A DNA stretch of 64,000 bases from Apiospora phragmitis (Eukaryota > Ascomycota > Sordariomycetes > Amphisphaeriales > Apiosporaceae), in assembly GCA_038363925.1 (NCBI GenBank), contig JAQQWL010000015.1, positions 1,302,001 to 1,366,000 on the forward strand, written 5' to 3'. Shown here in pieces: positions 35,652 through 47,840 of the stretch (position 1 is the first letter of the stretch; every line of letters begins with the position of its first letter). Both the position numbers and the translations under genes were made by a program. The notes under the pieces were generated by a model. That model had not been told where the DNA came from. It made no database searches and saw only the letters and a list, made by a program, of their open reading frames with translations.

Positions 35652-37512
35652 ACGTATCCTACAAGCGAATATCCTATATAAGCGAATGTCCTACTTTTAT
35701 AAATTTCCTTATAGCCTTAACCTTTTTTTATATTCTTTTACGTCCGAAAATGCTATAACTTTAAAAAGAGAGTGATATAATTCTAACGTTTTAAGCGCTC
35801 TAAGAAGACTTAACTTTAAACGTACGAAAGGCTGTATTAATTTATTACGTTTTATCGAAAACCTTATAGCGTAGACGAAATAGCTAACCTGCACGAAGCG
35901 AAATATTTACGAATTCTTAAAAGCTTTTAAATTTTAAAAAAAATACGATTATTCGATATATTATTAATTTAAATACATAATCGTTTCTTCCTCGGCTAAA
36001 TAATATAAAAGATATAACGAATCGATTATTTAGTTTACGTAACGCGGGACGCGTCGGCGTTAATTAGGCCTTTAATTTCGTACGACGATAATTAGACCTC
36101 CGGACGCGTTTTAACCGAAGAATCGATTATTAAAGAGTTCTTTATAAAGATCCCGACGCGTATTACGCGTAGTTTACCCTTATACGGAATATAATTTATA
36201 AGTATAGGATTTAAAAGGAGGATATTTATAACTTTAACGAGACCGGTTTTTTTATAGGTTAAATCTCGTTCGAAATAATTATAACTACCTTTAATTAATA
36301 CGGAAAGCCTAGGGTAATATAATAAAAGAACTGGGAATAGGTTATAATTATTTAAGGCGTTGGATTATACGGTTACGCTATCCTTCCGTATATTATTTTT
36401 ATTAAGAAAACGTACCTTTTTTTTAGTACGAAAACAGCTTATTACCGAAGGATTAAGTGATCGTAATTACTAAAAATAGCTAAACTATAAATAAAAGAGG
36501 CGAGGACTAGATTCGATACTTTAATTAATATATTAGGTTTTATACGAAGGGTTATTATTATTTTTTAGTCCTGAACGGTTACGAAAGTTATTACTTAATA
36601 ACTTTTAAGCTCTATTATAAAAAGAACTCGATTATTATACTTTATATACCTTCTTATTTATTATATAAGTTCTAGCCTCTTGATATCGGCTGTTTTCGTA
36701 CGTTAAAAAGGGTGTACGGGAAAGAAATTAAATGTTTTATACGGGCGTATATTACGTATATCTTAAAGGAGGACTTTTTATTAACGTTTTTAAAAGCGTT
36801 TTAAGCGATTTTCACCGTTTCGAATATACGAGGAGGCTTTCGAAAAATAAAACTCATCCCGTATAATCCGGAATATATTATTTTATAATTAGATATAAAA
36901 TTACGTATTTTAATACTTCCGGGGATATCTTCCGGCCTATTTATTTTTTAAAAATTAAAAACTTTAAATAACTCGATTAAGGCTTAATCCTAAACCGAAT
37001 ACGTTTAAAACCGTATTATACGATATTAAAATAGTTTTTTAATATTTATTTTAATTAGTATTAATTAAATTATAAAAGTTATAATATATATTATATACCG
37101 AGTTACTTTTTTAAAAAATAAGAACGTAATATTTTAAAAAGTAAATAAAATATTTAGCCAGCGCCGCCGTATAAAAAAAAAACGGCTATAAAATAGAAGA
37201 TCACTTTATATATAAATTAAAAAAGACTTATAATTTTAAAAGGACGTTAATAAATAATTACAAGACGAATTGCGTCGGGAGGAGTAGTTATACGAAAACG
37301 TTTGGGACACGCTTATAGCGCTATAAAATCTGCGGAGAACCCGGGCATAATACGCGTACTTATTAGAATAATATAGAAATATCTAGAAATAAAGATTTCG
37401 ATTAATTTTAATATTTTAAATACGTTATAATGAAATTAACTTATATTTTATTAAAAGAGGTATAAAAGAATAAGATATTCGCTTATATAAGATATTCGCT
37501 TATAGGATACGT
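35652..37512 (+). mobile_element. Fot1/pogo-type (Tc1/mariner superfamily) transposon copy 4, full length
   Basis: 1.86 kb, flanked by TA duplications (35650-35651 and 37513-37514) with inverted ends ACGTATCCTACAAGCGAATA and its complement with one mismatch; a second AAGCGAAT copy lies just inside. The transposase remnant near 36565-36740 reads LNGYESYYLITFKLYYKK, then PLDIGCFRTLKRVYGKEI after a stop in place of Gln, matching the DDE_1 LDGHxSH and QPLDVG core. The catalytic Asp is changed to Asn. Not able to transpose on its own. Confidence 0.88.
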
Positions 37513-40500
37513 TAGTTTCTTATTTAATCGCTTAGTTTTAATATTTTATTATAAAAGGTATACTTTTTCTCTTTTTTTAAAAATTAGTCCTTTTAACTTA
37601 ATTAGCGTATATTTTTATTTATTATTAAAAAAAGTGAAGTCTTATTATAAAATAGCTTAAAATTCCTTTATTTTCTCGATTTATATAGTCGCGATTAGTA
37701 TTAGCTCTCCTTTTAAAGGTTTTTTAATAATTTTTAAGTCCTATTTATAATTCGTTCGAAATAATAATATACGTATAACTTCGTTATTCACGTTATTATA
37801 AACGAACTACGTTATAAGTAATAGTTATACTTAATTATTTTACTTATAATTAACGTAATAACGTAAGTATTACTTTAATATTTAATTTATTTACTCGATT
37901 TATTTATTCGTTTAAAAGTAATAAGCCGTAAATAGTTTATATTTAAAGTCGAGTTACGTTATAAGCGGTTTTTAAAACTTAGCGGTAAATAATTTATCTC
38001 GGTTAAAAATAATCGTTTTAAATAGCCTATATTAATTAATAATTATTCGAAAGAATATATAAGCTAGGTCGTTAATATTACTAAACTCTTTATAGAGTAG
38101 AAAATAAGTATACTTTATAAATTTATTCGTAATTATTAAAATACTATTATAATTAACCTTAGTTAGGGGTTTTTTTAATAAGGGTAGCTTAATTATAAAA
38201 TTAAGTGTAATTATTTTTTACGCCTTATCTAGCGGTAGGATTAGTTATAGTTCTCCGTATAGTTAATACTTAACGGCCTTAGCTTTATTATAAAGGTCGT
38301 ATTTATTAATTACCTTAGTTATAATTAGCTTAAGGTTTTTATAATCGAATTATTTAATAATTCGCTTCTAGGTGTTAAACACTCCTTAACACCCGTGCGT
38401 AAAGTGCTTATGGAATTCTTTAACGAATCCTTCGCGTTACTACTTAAAGATATAAACCTTACCTTAGTAAAAGATAAGATTTTCGCGGTTTTTAAAGTGA
38501 TTTTAAACGTAATTAATAGAGTTAAATTATTTAAACTTAGCGACTTATTTATTATTATATTAAACGTGGTTTATAACGTTTAATTATCGTAACGGCGTAA
38601 GGTTACCGTTTTAATTATAAGTTAAAATAGTCCGCGTTTTTAATAAGACTTTTTCCTTATAATTTAGTTATTAGTTTAATATATTAATACAACCGTTTTC
38701 GCTACCCTTATAATAAATAATAATAAAGTTAAATCTTAATAAGAATTTAAACTATTATATTTATTCTACTCTTTAATAATAATAAACGTTATAAGGTTTA
38801 TATAATCGCTATAAACCTTTATTAATTTTATTATTCCATTAAAATAATATTTTTATTTTTCGCAAGTTTTAATAATCGTCTCGTTAATTTAGCTACCCTC
38901 TAATCGTATAGTTCGATACGTCGGTCTTAATTTTAAAAGGTTTAGTAGAGTTTATTATACGAAGTATTAGTTCGTTAAGAATTCGCTCTTTAATATTGTA
39001 AAAGGTTTCGGCTTTTTTTTCCGTTTATTAAAATAGCTCGTCTTTTTTTATTAAGTTCGTTAGAAATATCGCTATCCTGTTAAATCTGGGAACAAAAATC
39101 CGGTAATAATTAACTAGTTTTAAAAAAGATTTAACTTTTATAGCGCTTATAAGTGTAAGCTATTCTTTAACTATTAAAATTTTTAAAGGTTTTATCCGAA
39201 TTTCTCCGAAGGATATTACATATCTTATAAATATAACGAATCGTTAATAAAATTCGTTTTTCTTTAAATTAATTAATAGATTAGCGTTTTATAGCTTTTA
39301 AAGTATTAATTCTATAAACTTTTTATACTACTCCTTATTTTTAAAATAAATTAATATATTATTAAAATATATAATAATAAAGTTATCGAGATATTCGTAT
39401 AAAACGTAATTAATTATTATTTTAAAACTAGCCGGTATATTAATTAAACTAAACGGCATAACTTAATATTCGAAATATTTATACTTAGTTTAAAACGCGG
39501 TTTTTTATTCTTTTCCTTTTTTAATCCGGATTAAGTTATATATATTAAAGAGACTAAATATTATAAAGATTTTAATATATAATAATTTATTTTATAGGTC
39601 GCCGATTAAGAGTAAAAAGTACCGGTTTTTAATAATAATTTCGTTAAACTTTTAATAATCGATATATATACGCTACTTAAGCTTCTCGTCTTTACTCTTC
39701 TTTAGGATAAAAAAGATAAGGAAGCCGGCTAATAATATAAATAGTTATATAACTCCCTTTTTAAAGTTTCCCGTAATATATTCCTTTAAAGCTTATTCGT
39801 ATTCTTAATTAAGTTTATATATAAATATAATTAAAGGTTTTTTCTTATTTTTAAAAAGTGTTTTATAATTTTATTATATATAAGGCGGTAAGCTTATTTC
39901 TAGTTTTTTATTAGAAAAATTTCGAATTACCGGTACTCTTTTAAAATAATTATTATAACGTTCGGCTTAAGTTTTTTAATAATAATATATATTTTAAATA
40001 CCTTAAATTTATTAAAAAGTTGTTTTTTAAACCGCTACTTATTAATTAAACCTTTTTTTAATATATCTTACTAAAGTTAGCTTGTTTTTTAATTAATTTT
40101 AAAATTATTTACTCGTAACCAGGGTATCCTTAAAATTATATCGTATCCTGCGACGTCCGTAATATCATACGTAATTCGTTTATAACGTCTTTTAATATTA
40201 ATTAAAAAGTTCGCGACTTCTCTTTATACATCTTTATTATCGTACGTTATAAATCCTTTATCGATGGTTTTAAATCGATATAAAGCGTCTTTCTTTTATT
40301 ATTTTAATACTAAATTATTAATAATTCGTAATAAAATATAATTACTTTATACTTTATTATTTAATAACGCTTAAATAATAACTCTTTTAATTTCGACTAT
40401 TAATATAATATAATTATAAATATTTTAATTATTCGTTATTAAATATAAGAACCTATTTTAATTCGCTCGTTATTATCCCTTTATAATAAGCGGCGTTTAT

Positions 40501-40519
40501 TTCTTAAACGCTACTCTAT

Positions 40520-41010
40520 TACGATCGGCGGGTTAGTCCCCCGCGGGGTAGCACTTAAAGCGTAGAATTAGATAAAAATGACCCGAAGAGTTATTTCCGA
40601 AGCTTTTGCTTTATGGCGTAATAATTAATCTATACGTATTGTAATATAATAACTCTTTACCCCTGCTAAATAGGAAACGTGGGTTCGATTCTTACACTTG
40701 CTGAATAGGAGCTCTCTCTAGCTACCTAGGCAAGATCGTTAGTAAGTAGGCAAGGCCTTGTACGGACTGGTTACTCGTGTAAAAGCTTTAGAGTTTTTTT
40801 ATACCGAGCTTAAATAAATTATATAATATTAAGGGTTTATTACCTTAAGTATAAGGGCATGCTTTTAAAGAGAGGGCATAGTATTACGATCGGCGGGTTA
40901 GTCTCCCGCGGGGTAGCATTTAAGGCGTAGAATTAGATAAAAATAACCCGAAGAGTTATTTCCGAAGCTTTTATTTTATAGCGCAGTGGTTAGTCCACAC
41001 GTATTATAAC
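40520..41010 (+). repeat. Tandem tRNA-related short repeats (copies A and B)
   Basis: Two copies of a ~125-bp head (CGATCGGCGGGTTAGTC, GGGGTAGCACTTAAAGCGTA, TTCCGAAGCTTTTGCTTTAT, A-box-like TGGCGTAATAATTAAT or AGCGCAGTGGTTAGTC) at 40520 and 40883, about 365 bp apart. Between them, 70 bp after the first A-box-like motif, stands GGGTTCGATTCTT (40681), a good Pol III B-box. This fits a tRNA-derived SINE in tandem or a miniature element with terminal repeats. Confidence 0.7.
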
Positions 41011-41589
41011 ATATTTTAATAAATAATTAATAACCTTTTATAATTAATTATTATATTATTATTATCGTTCCTTTTATTTTTTATAAAATACTTTTTAATA
41101 TATTAACGAAATTATTTCTATACTTCTCCTTATATAAAATACTATTCTTAATACTTAAAGTTCGAGTTTTTTAAATAATTTAAAAGTTTATTAAATTCGC
41201 TAAAATCTATAAACGCTTTATAAATTCTTTAATATAATAAAGGGGTTCTCTTATCGGGCATATACTTATACGTCTTAAAAACGTTAAGCGCTCTCCTTTA
41301 AACGTTTATAAGCTCGCGATTTTTCTAAAGCGTATTTAATGCATTAATCCTCGAAACACTCCCTTTAATCCCGTTCTTTTAGGTGGCCCTATCGTGGCCA
41401 CCGTGGGTCTTCTTATACTAACAGGTATACGCGTCGTCTATTAAAAACTAACGTCTAAATCTTTTTAATAATATAATTAAAATATAATTATATAATTAAT
41501 TATTTACCGATCTTTTAAGGAAACTATTCGTACTCGAGTTTTTTCGCGAGGTGCTCTATATAAACGTTATACACGCACGAAATTATTAC

Positions 41590-41710
41590 AGTGTGTGTAG
41601 ACTAACCACTGCGCCACAAAGCAAAAGCTTCGGAAATGACTCTTCGGGTCATTTCTATCCAATTCTACGCCTTAAGTGCTACCCGCGGGGGACCAACCCG
41701 CTGATTATAA
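41590..41710 (-). repeat. tRNA-related short repeat, copy C (least mutated)
   Basis: Reverse-strand copy of the 125-bp head. On the minus strand it shows TTTGTGGCGCAGTGGTTAGT (A-box like) and normal CA/TG content, unlike the surrounding DNA, so it appears little touched by RIP or recently inserted. Confidence 0.75.
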
Positions 41711-42701
41711 TAGAAATCTATAAAAACGTAAAGTATCTTTCGTATATAAAAAAGATTCGGAAATCGTTTTTTATAATATAATTACTATAAATTTTTTAAT
41801 TAAAACCGGCTATAATAAGTACTTAACGTAAATATTTTAAATCGAGGTAAAAAATATTAAAAATAACTAGTTATCTATTAATTCTTAAATCTCTAAGTTT
41901 AGCGATCTCGTTTATTAATATATCGATTAAACGCTTAAGTTTTATTAATTACTTTAATTAATTTATAATATCGTTTATTAAATTATTATTTTTATTATAT
42001 AAGAGGGGCTATTCCTTTCGTATTATAGCGACGCTTTAATTATGACTACCTTTAATTTTAAAAGCTTTAAAAAACTATCCGGTTCCTTTTTAATTTACGA
42101 AGTATAAGGTATACCCGTCGTTATAATAAGCTATTTAAAGTAGGTTACTATATTTTATAATAGCGCTACTACTTTTAATAATTATTATAAAAGCGTCTTT
42201 TATTTTAATAACGTTAATATGTCGTCCGTTTAAGACTTTCCGGAAATCCTTCTTTAAAGCTCGATATTTTCGGGCGTAATATCCTTATTTCCGGTAATTA
42301 TAATAAATAATATATTACTTTTTATTACGCTTATCGTATTTAATAACGTCGAAATCTATAAATTTATTATAATAGCTATACGCCGTAATATTTTTAAACG
42401 ATATATTAATATAATAATATAATCGTTTTATATTAATTTAAATCCGATTAATCTATCGTTATTATTCGCCTTATTTCTCGCGTCGTTATTCGTATATATA
42501 AATATCGATCTTAATAATAAACTTTATATATAAAAGGAAATTATTAAATGTATTAAGCCGGCTAAGTTTATTCTTAACGTCCTCTTTTAATTCTTAATAA
42601 TATATTAAAACTCGGCGGTATAAAAAGTGGCTAATCTTTTTTATTTAAAGGTTTCGAATTCCCTTTCTACTTATCGCTTTTTATTAAGGTTTTAAAAGAG
42701 T

Positions 42702-43193
42702 ATTATAATGCGTTTAAACTAACCATTACACCATAAAATAAAAGCTTCGGAAATAACTAAACGGTCATTTCTATTTAATTCTATACCTTAAGTGCTACCC
42801 CGCGGGGGACTAACCCGCCGATCGTAATATTATGCCCCCTTTTTAGGGGCATACCCTTATACTTAAGGCGATAAACTCTTAATAACCGTATAATTTATTT
42901 AAGCTCGGTATAAAAAACCCTAGGGCTTTTATATAAAGAATTAATCCGTATAAGGCCTTAATTATTTACGAGTAATCTTGCTTAAGTAGTTAAAGAGAGC
43001 TCTTGTCCGGCAAGTATAAGAATCGAACCCACGTTTTTTAATTAATAGGTATATTTAATTATTATATTATAATATGTTTAAATTAATTACTATATTATAA
43101 AATAAAAGTTTCGGAAATAATTAAACGATTATTTCTATTTAATTCTACGCTTTAAGTGCTACCCCACGAGGGACTAACCCGCCGATCGTAATA
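42702..43193 (-). repeat. Tandem tRNA-related short repeats (copies D and E)
   Basis: Mirror arrangement of 40520-41010: two heads at 42702-42830 and 43075-43193 on the minus strand, with the B-box complement AAGAATCGAACCCACG near 43019-43034 between them. The spacing (~360 bp) is close to that of the plus-strand pair. A GCCCCC...GGGGGC-like hairpin lies near 42834. Confidence 0.7.
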
Positions 43194-43880
43194 AAGAGTA
43201 ATTTAAAAGTATATTTAAAGCCGTCGTAATTTTCGAAAATTCGTTATACCTCTATATGGTATAGTTTAACTTATTAGTCGTTTTTTATAAGTTCGTTTAA
43301 ATAGGGTTCGAATTAAACGAAAGCTTTATTTTTAAAAAATAAAACAGTATAAATAACTCGTTAAGTCACGTTTTAAAACGTTTTTTTATAAAACTATTAA
43401 TAAACTTTAACTTAAACGAAAAAGCTTTAAAAATTCTTACTCTTTTTATTTAATAATATTAATATATTAATTTTTATACCCTTTTTAAATATAATAAAGG
43501 TTTTAATAATATTAATAATTATTCGAAAGAGACGTAACTCTTCGCATAGTTTATCGATATTATAAAGTATTTATCCCTAGGTGCTTTTAACGAAGAGTTC
43601 GTTACGCTTCTTTTTAAACTTAACGTAATAGTACTAATAATTAGCGTTCTTTTATTTGAGTTCCTTAATTCGCTTAACTAGCGCTTACGGTTTAAAATTA
43701 TTATTATTATTATTACTATCGATATTTATAACGGGGTTCTACTAAGAGGTATTAAAAGTAACGATAAGAATCTTTCCTTATTAAATAATATTATGAAGGC
43801 TAAGTATAAATATAATTCTTATAAAGCTATTACTCGAAGGTTTAAATAATACCTCGTAAAAATAAAAATAATTAAAATAT

Positions 43881-44562
43881 AACGAACGTTATTTAAGTTT
43901 TAAAAAAAACTTAATAAAACGTATTAAGGTTTATATTAATAATACGAAAAAGTATTTAAACGTATAATAAAAATAACGCTTTTATTAATATAATATATAA
44001 TAGCCGGATCGTAACGTAATAATAAAAGGTTAAGTAAAAGTATTTATATAATAAAATCGTTAAAGCTATTTACCTTATTAATAAATTAAAATTAATTATT
44101 AAAACAAAAAATATTTATATTAATATATAAAAAATCGTCTATCGTTATATATCTAGTCCCTCCTTTATTAATATTCTTTAGTTCCTAAGGATCTCGAGGA
44201 TCTCGCGAGATCCTATCGAGCCGGTTCTTTAGATCTCGTCGAGATCTTGAGAGCTATTAACCCTTTATTACTTTATTTTTATATAACTTATAATTATTAT
44301 CTTATTTTAACTATTTAACTTATATTAGCTATCTTTATTTATTTCTTTTATTTATCCTTAATTAATTAATTTTAATATAGTATTATCGTGATATTAATTA
44401 TCGAGGTTTTATAACGATATAATGAGGTTTATTATCGTTAATAGAGCGTAAGCGTTAACTGAACTTTTACGGGTCCGTAAGCGTCTCGAGTCATTGTTGG
44501 TCCGCACTAAAAGATATAAGCCCTAGCTATATAGCCGGGCTAAGTTATAATAATACTTAGCT
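43881..44562 (-). repeat. LTR (copy D) of the gypsy element
   Basis: Direct repeat of 33979-34660. Carries the perfect 16-bp palindrome GGATCTCGCGAGATCC (44198-44213) and AGATCTCGTCGAGATCT (44231-44247), palindromic around one base. Confidence 0.75.
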
Positions 44563-47500
44563 TATTAATTATCTCGTTTAAATAATTAAATATTAAACTA
44601 AATACGCTAAATTTAGATTTAATATTATTTTTTATAAAAATAATAAAATACGCGGCTTTAAAAGCGATAAAAAACTCTAGCTTCGTAATATAATTTATTA
44701 ACGTTTTAATAAATAGCTCGATTTATTTCGAATAAATACGTTTTAACGGCGAATAAAATATTATATATAAAATTTAAAATAAGTAAAAGAAATAAGGAAG
44801 TATATTAAATATAATAATGCCGTTATTTTTATAATATTCTTCGAATTCGGCCGAAATATAGTTTTCGTAACCGTTTAAGTTTAAAAGGCGATAAAGGCTT
44901 TTTATTCGCGTTTTAATATACTTATCGAAATATCGAATTTAGTTTAAGCTCGTTTCGTTATTAATTTAGCCGTTAAACGTCGGTTTAATTATTTAATCGC
45001 CCGGTAAGTCGTATTTACGAAATTAGTTTACGAGGTAATATTAGTTTTAAACGATTAAAAACGGCGGAATATATTAGTTTTACGAATTAATATATTTAAT
45101 AGCCGTTAATTATTCTCGATTATTAAGCTAAACCGATTTCGTTTTTTTATAACGATCGGCGCGTATTATAACGAGTATTAACTCGATTAACGTATCTTAT
45201 AAGCGAATATCTTAATTTTTTATACCCCTTTTAATAAAATATAAATTAATTTTATTATAACGTATTTAATATATTAAAATAAATCGGAATTCTTATCTCT
45301 AGATACTTTTATATTATCTTAATAAGTACGCGTATTATGCTCGAGCTCTTCGTAGATTTTATAACGCTATAAGCGTGTCTTAAACGTCCTTGTATAACTA
45401 CTCCGACGCGATTCGTTTTATAATTATTTATTAACGTTCTTTTAAAATTATAAGTCTTTTTTAACTTATATACGAACTGATTCTCTATTTTATAGCCGTT
45501 TTTTTTATACGGCGGCGCCGGCTAAGCATTTTATTTACCTTTTAAAGTATCGCGTTCTTACTTTTTAAAAGAATAACTCGGTATATAATATACGTTATAG
45601 TTTTTATAATTTAATTAAAACTAATTAAAATAAACGTCGAAAAATTATTTTAATACTATACGATACGGTTTTAAACGTATTCGGTTTAAGATTAAGCTTT
45701 AATCGAGTTATTTAAGGTTTTTAATTCTTAAGGAATAAATAAGTTAAAAAATATCCTTGAGAATATTAAAATATATAACTTTATATTTAATTATAAAATA
45801 ATATATTCCGGATTATATAATATAAGTCTTATTTTTTAAAGGCTTCTTTATCTATTCGAAATGGTGAAAATCGCTTAAAACGCATTTAAAAACGCTAGTA
45901 AAAAGTAATATACGCCCGTATAAAATATTTAATTTCTTTTTCGTATGCCTTTTTTAATATACGAAAACAGCTAATATTAAAACGTTAAAGCTTATATAAT
46001 AAATAAGAAAATATATAAAGTATAATAATCGAGTTTTTTTTAATAATAAAGCTCGAAAACTATTAAATAATAGCTCTTATAGCTGTTAAGGATTAATAAA
46101 CGATAAGCACTTTTCGTATAAAACTTTATATATTTATTAAAATATCGAATTTAATCTTCGCCTTTTTTATATAATTTAGTTATTTTTAATAACTACGATT
46201 ATTTAGTCTTTTAATAATAAGCTATTTTTATATTAAAAAGAGAGGTACGTTTTCCTAGTAAAGATAATATACGAAGGAATAATATAACCGTATAATCCGA
46301 CGCCTTAGATAATTATAACCTATTCCTAGTTTTTTTATTATATTACCCTAAGCTTTCCGCGTTAATTAAAGGTGGTTACGATTATTTTAAACGATATTTA
46401 ACCTATAAAAAAGCCGGCCTTATTAAAGTTATAAATATCCTCTTTTTAAATCTTATATTTATAAATTATATTTTATACAAGGGTAAACTACGCGCGATAC
46501 GCGTCGGGATTTTCGTAAAAAAACTCTTTAATAATCGATTCTTCGGTTAAAACGCGTCCGGAGGTTTAGTTATCGTCGTATAAAGTTAGAGGTTTAATTA
46601 ATATTAACGCGTCCCGCGTCGCGTAAGTTAAATAATCGATTCGCTGTATCTTTTATACTACTTAGCCGGGGAAAAAACGATCGCGTATTTAAATTAATAA
46701 TATATCGAATAATCGTATTTTTTTAGAATTTAAAAAACCTTTGAGAATTCGTAAATATTTCGCGTCGTATAGGTTAACTATTTCGTCTACGCTATAAGGT
46801 TTTTAATAAGACGTAATAAATTAATATAGATTTTTATAAGCTTAAAGTTAAGTTTTTTTAAAGCGCTTAAAGCGTTAAAACTATATCACTCTCTTTTTAA
46901 AGTTATAATATTTTCGGACGTAAAAAAATATAAAAAAAGGTTAAAGCTATAAAGAAATTTATAAAAGTGAGACATTCGTTTATATAAGATATTCGCTTAT
47001 AAAATACGTTATACTTATTATAAAGCCGGTTTTATTAAAATTTTATATATTTTCGTTTAAAATACCGTATTTAGTTTTAATATTCACGATTAGCGCGAAC
47101 TAGCCGGAAATAATACCTATATCTTTATAAAAAGCCCTTTAATAATCGTATTAACGGTTTATTCGAGTTTTAAAGTTAAAGTTATAATTAATAAAGCGTT
47201 TAATCTAATATTTATTAACGCGGTCGCCGCCGCGCCACTTTTAAAAAAAAAGCAACTATATTTTTTATAACATTAATATTATTTATATAATTATGAAGCT
47301 CTTTTTTTAAAAAAAATTTTAATTTATATTATAAATATCGAATTTCGCGTCGAGGTTTAATACCGCGGAGTCGGTCGCTTAAAATAACTCGGGGGACGTC
47401 GTATACTTTTGTAGCAGCGTTTTAATTAATTTAATTTAAACCTTCTCGCATCGCTTAGATTATTAAAATAATACGATCTTTTTTCGATTAAATCGACATT

Positions 47501-47600
47501 ATAGTTAAAAAACTATTACGTATTAAAACTTAATTATATAAATTAAAAAAAGTTAAACTTAATAATAAACTACGTTATAAAATAATATTATAAATAAATC
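44563..47600 (-). mobile_element. Second-family Fot1/pogo-type element split by copy 5
   Basis: Segments 44563-45187 and 47012-47600 match, in reverse, the remnant at 26996-27970 and its upstream part, and are separated by the TA-bounded copy 5. The right segment contains the GACGCGAAATTCGATA-like landmark (as its complement TTTCGCGTCGAGGTTTAATA). Ends are uncertain. Confidence 0.6.
45190..47009 (-). mobile_element. Fot1/pogo-type transposon copy 5 (minus, full length)
   Basis: 1.82 kb, TA duplication at 45188-45189 and 47010-47011, inverted ends ACGTATCTTATAAGCGAATA and a RIP-altered complement. Same landmarks as copies 2 and 3. Nested inside the second-family element. Confidence 0.85.
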
Positions 47601-47840
47601 GTTTATTAAACTTAAAATTATAAGTTATAAAAAACTTTAAAAAAAACTTTAATAAATAAATAAGTTTTAATAATATTAAAATCTCTCTTTTTTAAATAAA
47701 TTATTATATAAAGTTATTATTTACTCTCGTTTTAAATAAAAGCTTAAATAGCTAAATTAATACCAAGTGTTTCTAGCTTTTATATTTCTTTTTCTTATTA
47801 TCGCCGCTTGCTTTTTTTTATTAAACTTAAGACGTATCTT

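Larger units (their letters stand above)
33979..44562 (-). mobile_element. Ty3/gypsy LTR retrotransposon, RIP-inactivated, with nested insertions
   Basis: Direct repeats of about 680 bp at 33979-34660 and 43881-44562 flank the element. The minus strand at 39340-39550 encodes a mutated reverse-transcriptase core: VMPFSLINIPASFK and VLYEYLDNFIIIYFNNILIY, matching the MPFGLxNAPxxFQ and YLDDILIYS motifs with Asp-to-Asn changes. RNase H/integrase would lie at 37.5-39 kb and gag to the right. It is interrupted by Fot1-type copy 4 (35652-37512) and by short tRNA-related repeats (40520-43193). A plus-strand coding-like stretch at 35030-35330 (EELKRIEYKKVKEEARR) is not explained by this orientation. 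Confidence 0.75.
23401..47840. repeat. RIP-mutated AT-rich transposon block
   Basis: About 24.4 kb of very AT-rich DNA in which CpA and TpG are nearly absent while CpG persists, the signature of repeat-induced point mutation (C to T at CpA). Reading frames of transposon proteins can still be followed, with stops mostly explainable as mutated Gln or Trp codons. It is made of nested elements listed separately. No intact gene was found; the few open frames (for example 27718-27951 and 38395-38583) are remnants or chance. Edges are sharp on both sides. Confidence 0.92.

Noticed and set aside
38395..38583. 62-codon open frame in the AT-rich block
   Set aside because: Lies antisense inside the gypsy pol remnant; hydrophobic composition expected from AT-rich DNA.
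23401..47840. Centromere
   Set aside because: RIP-rich AT blocks can be centromeric in fungi, but a 24-kb nest of ordinary transposons is equally expected in dispersed heterochromatin, and nothing here is centromere-specific.
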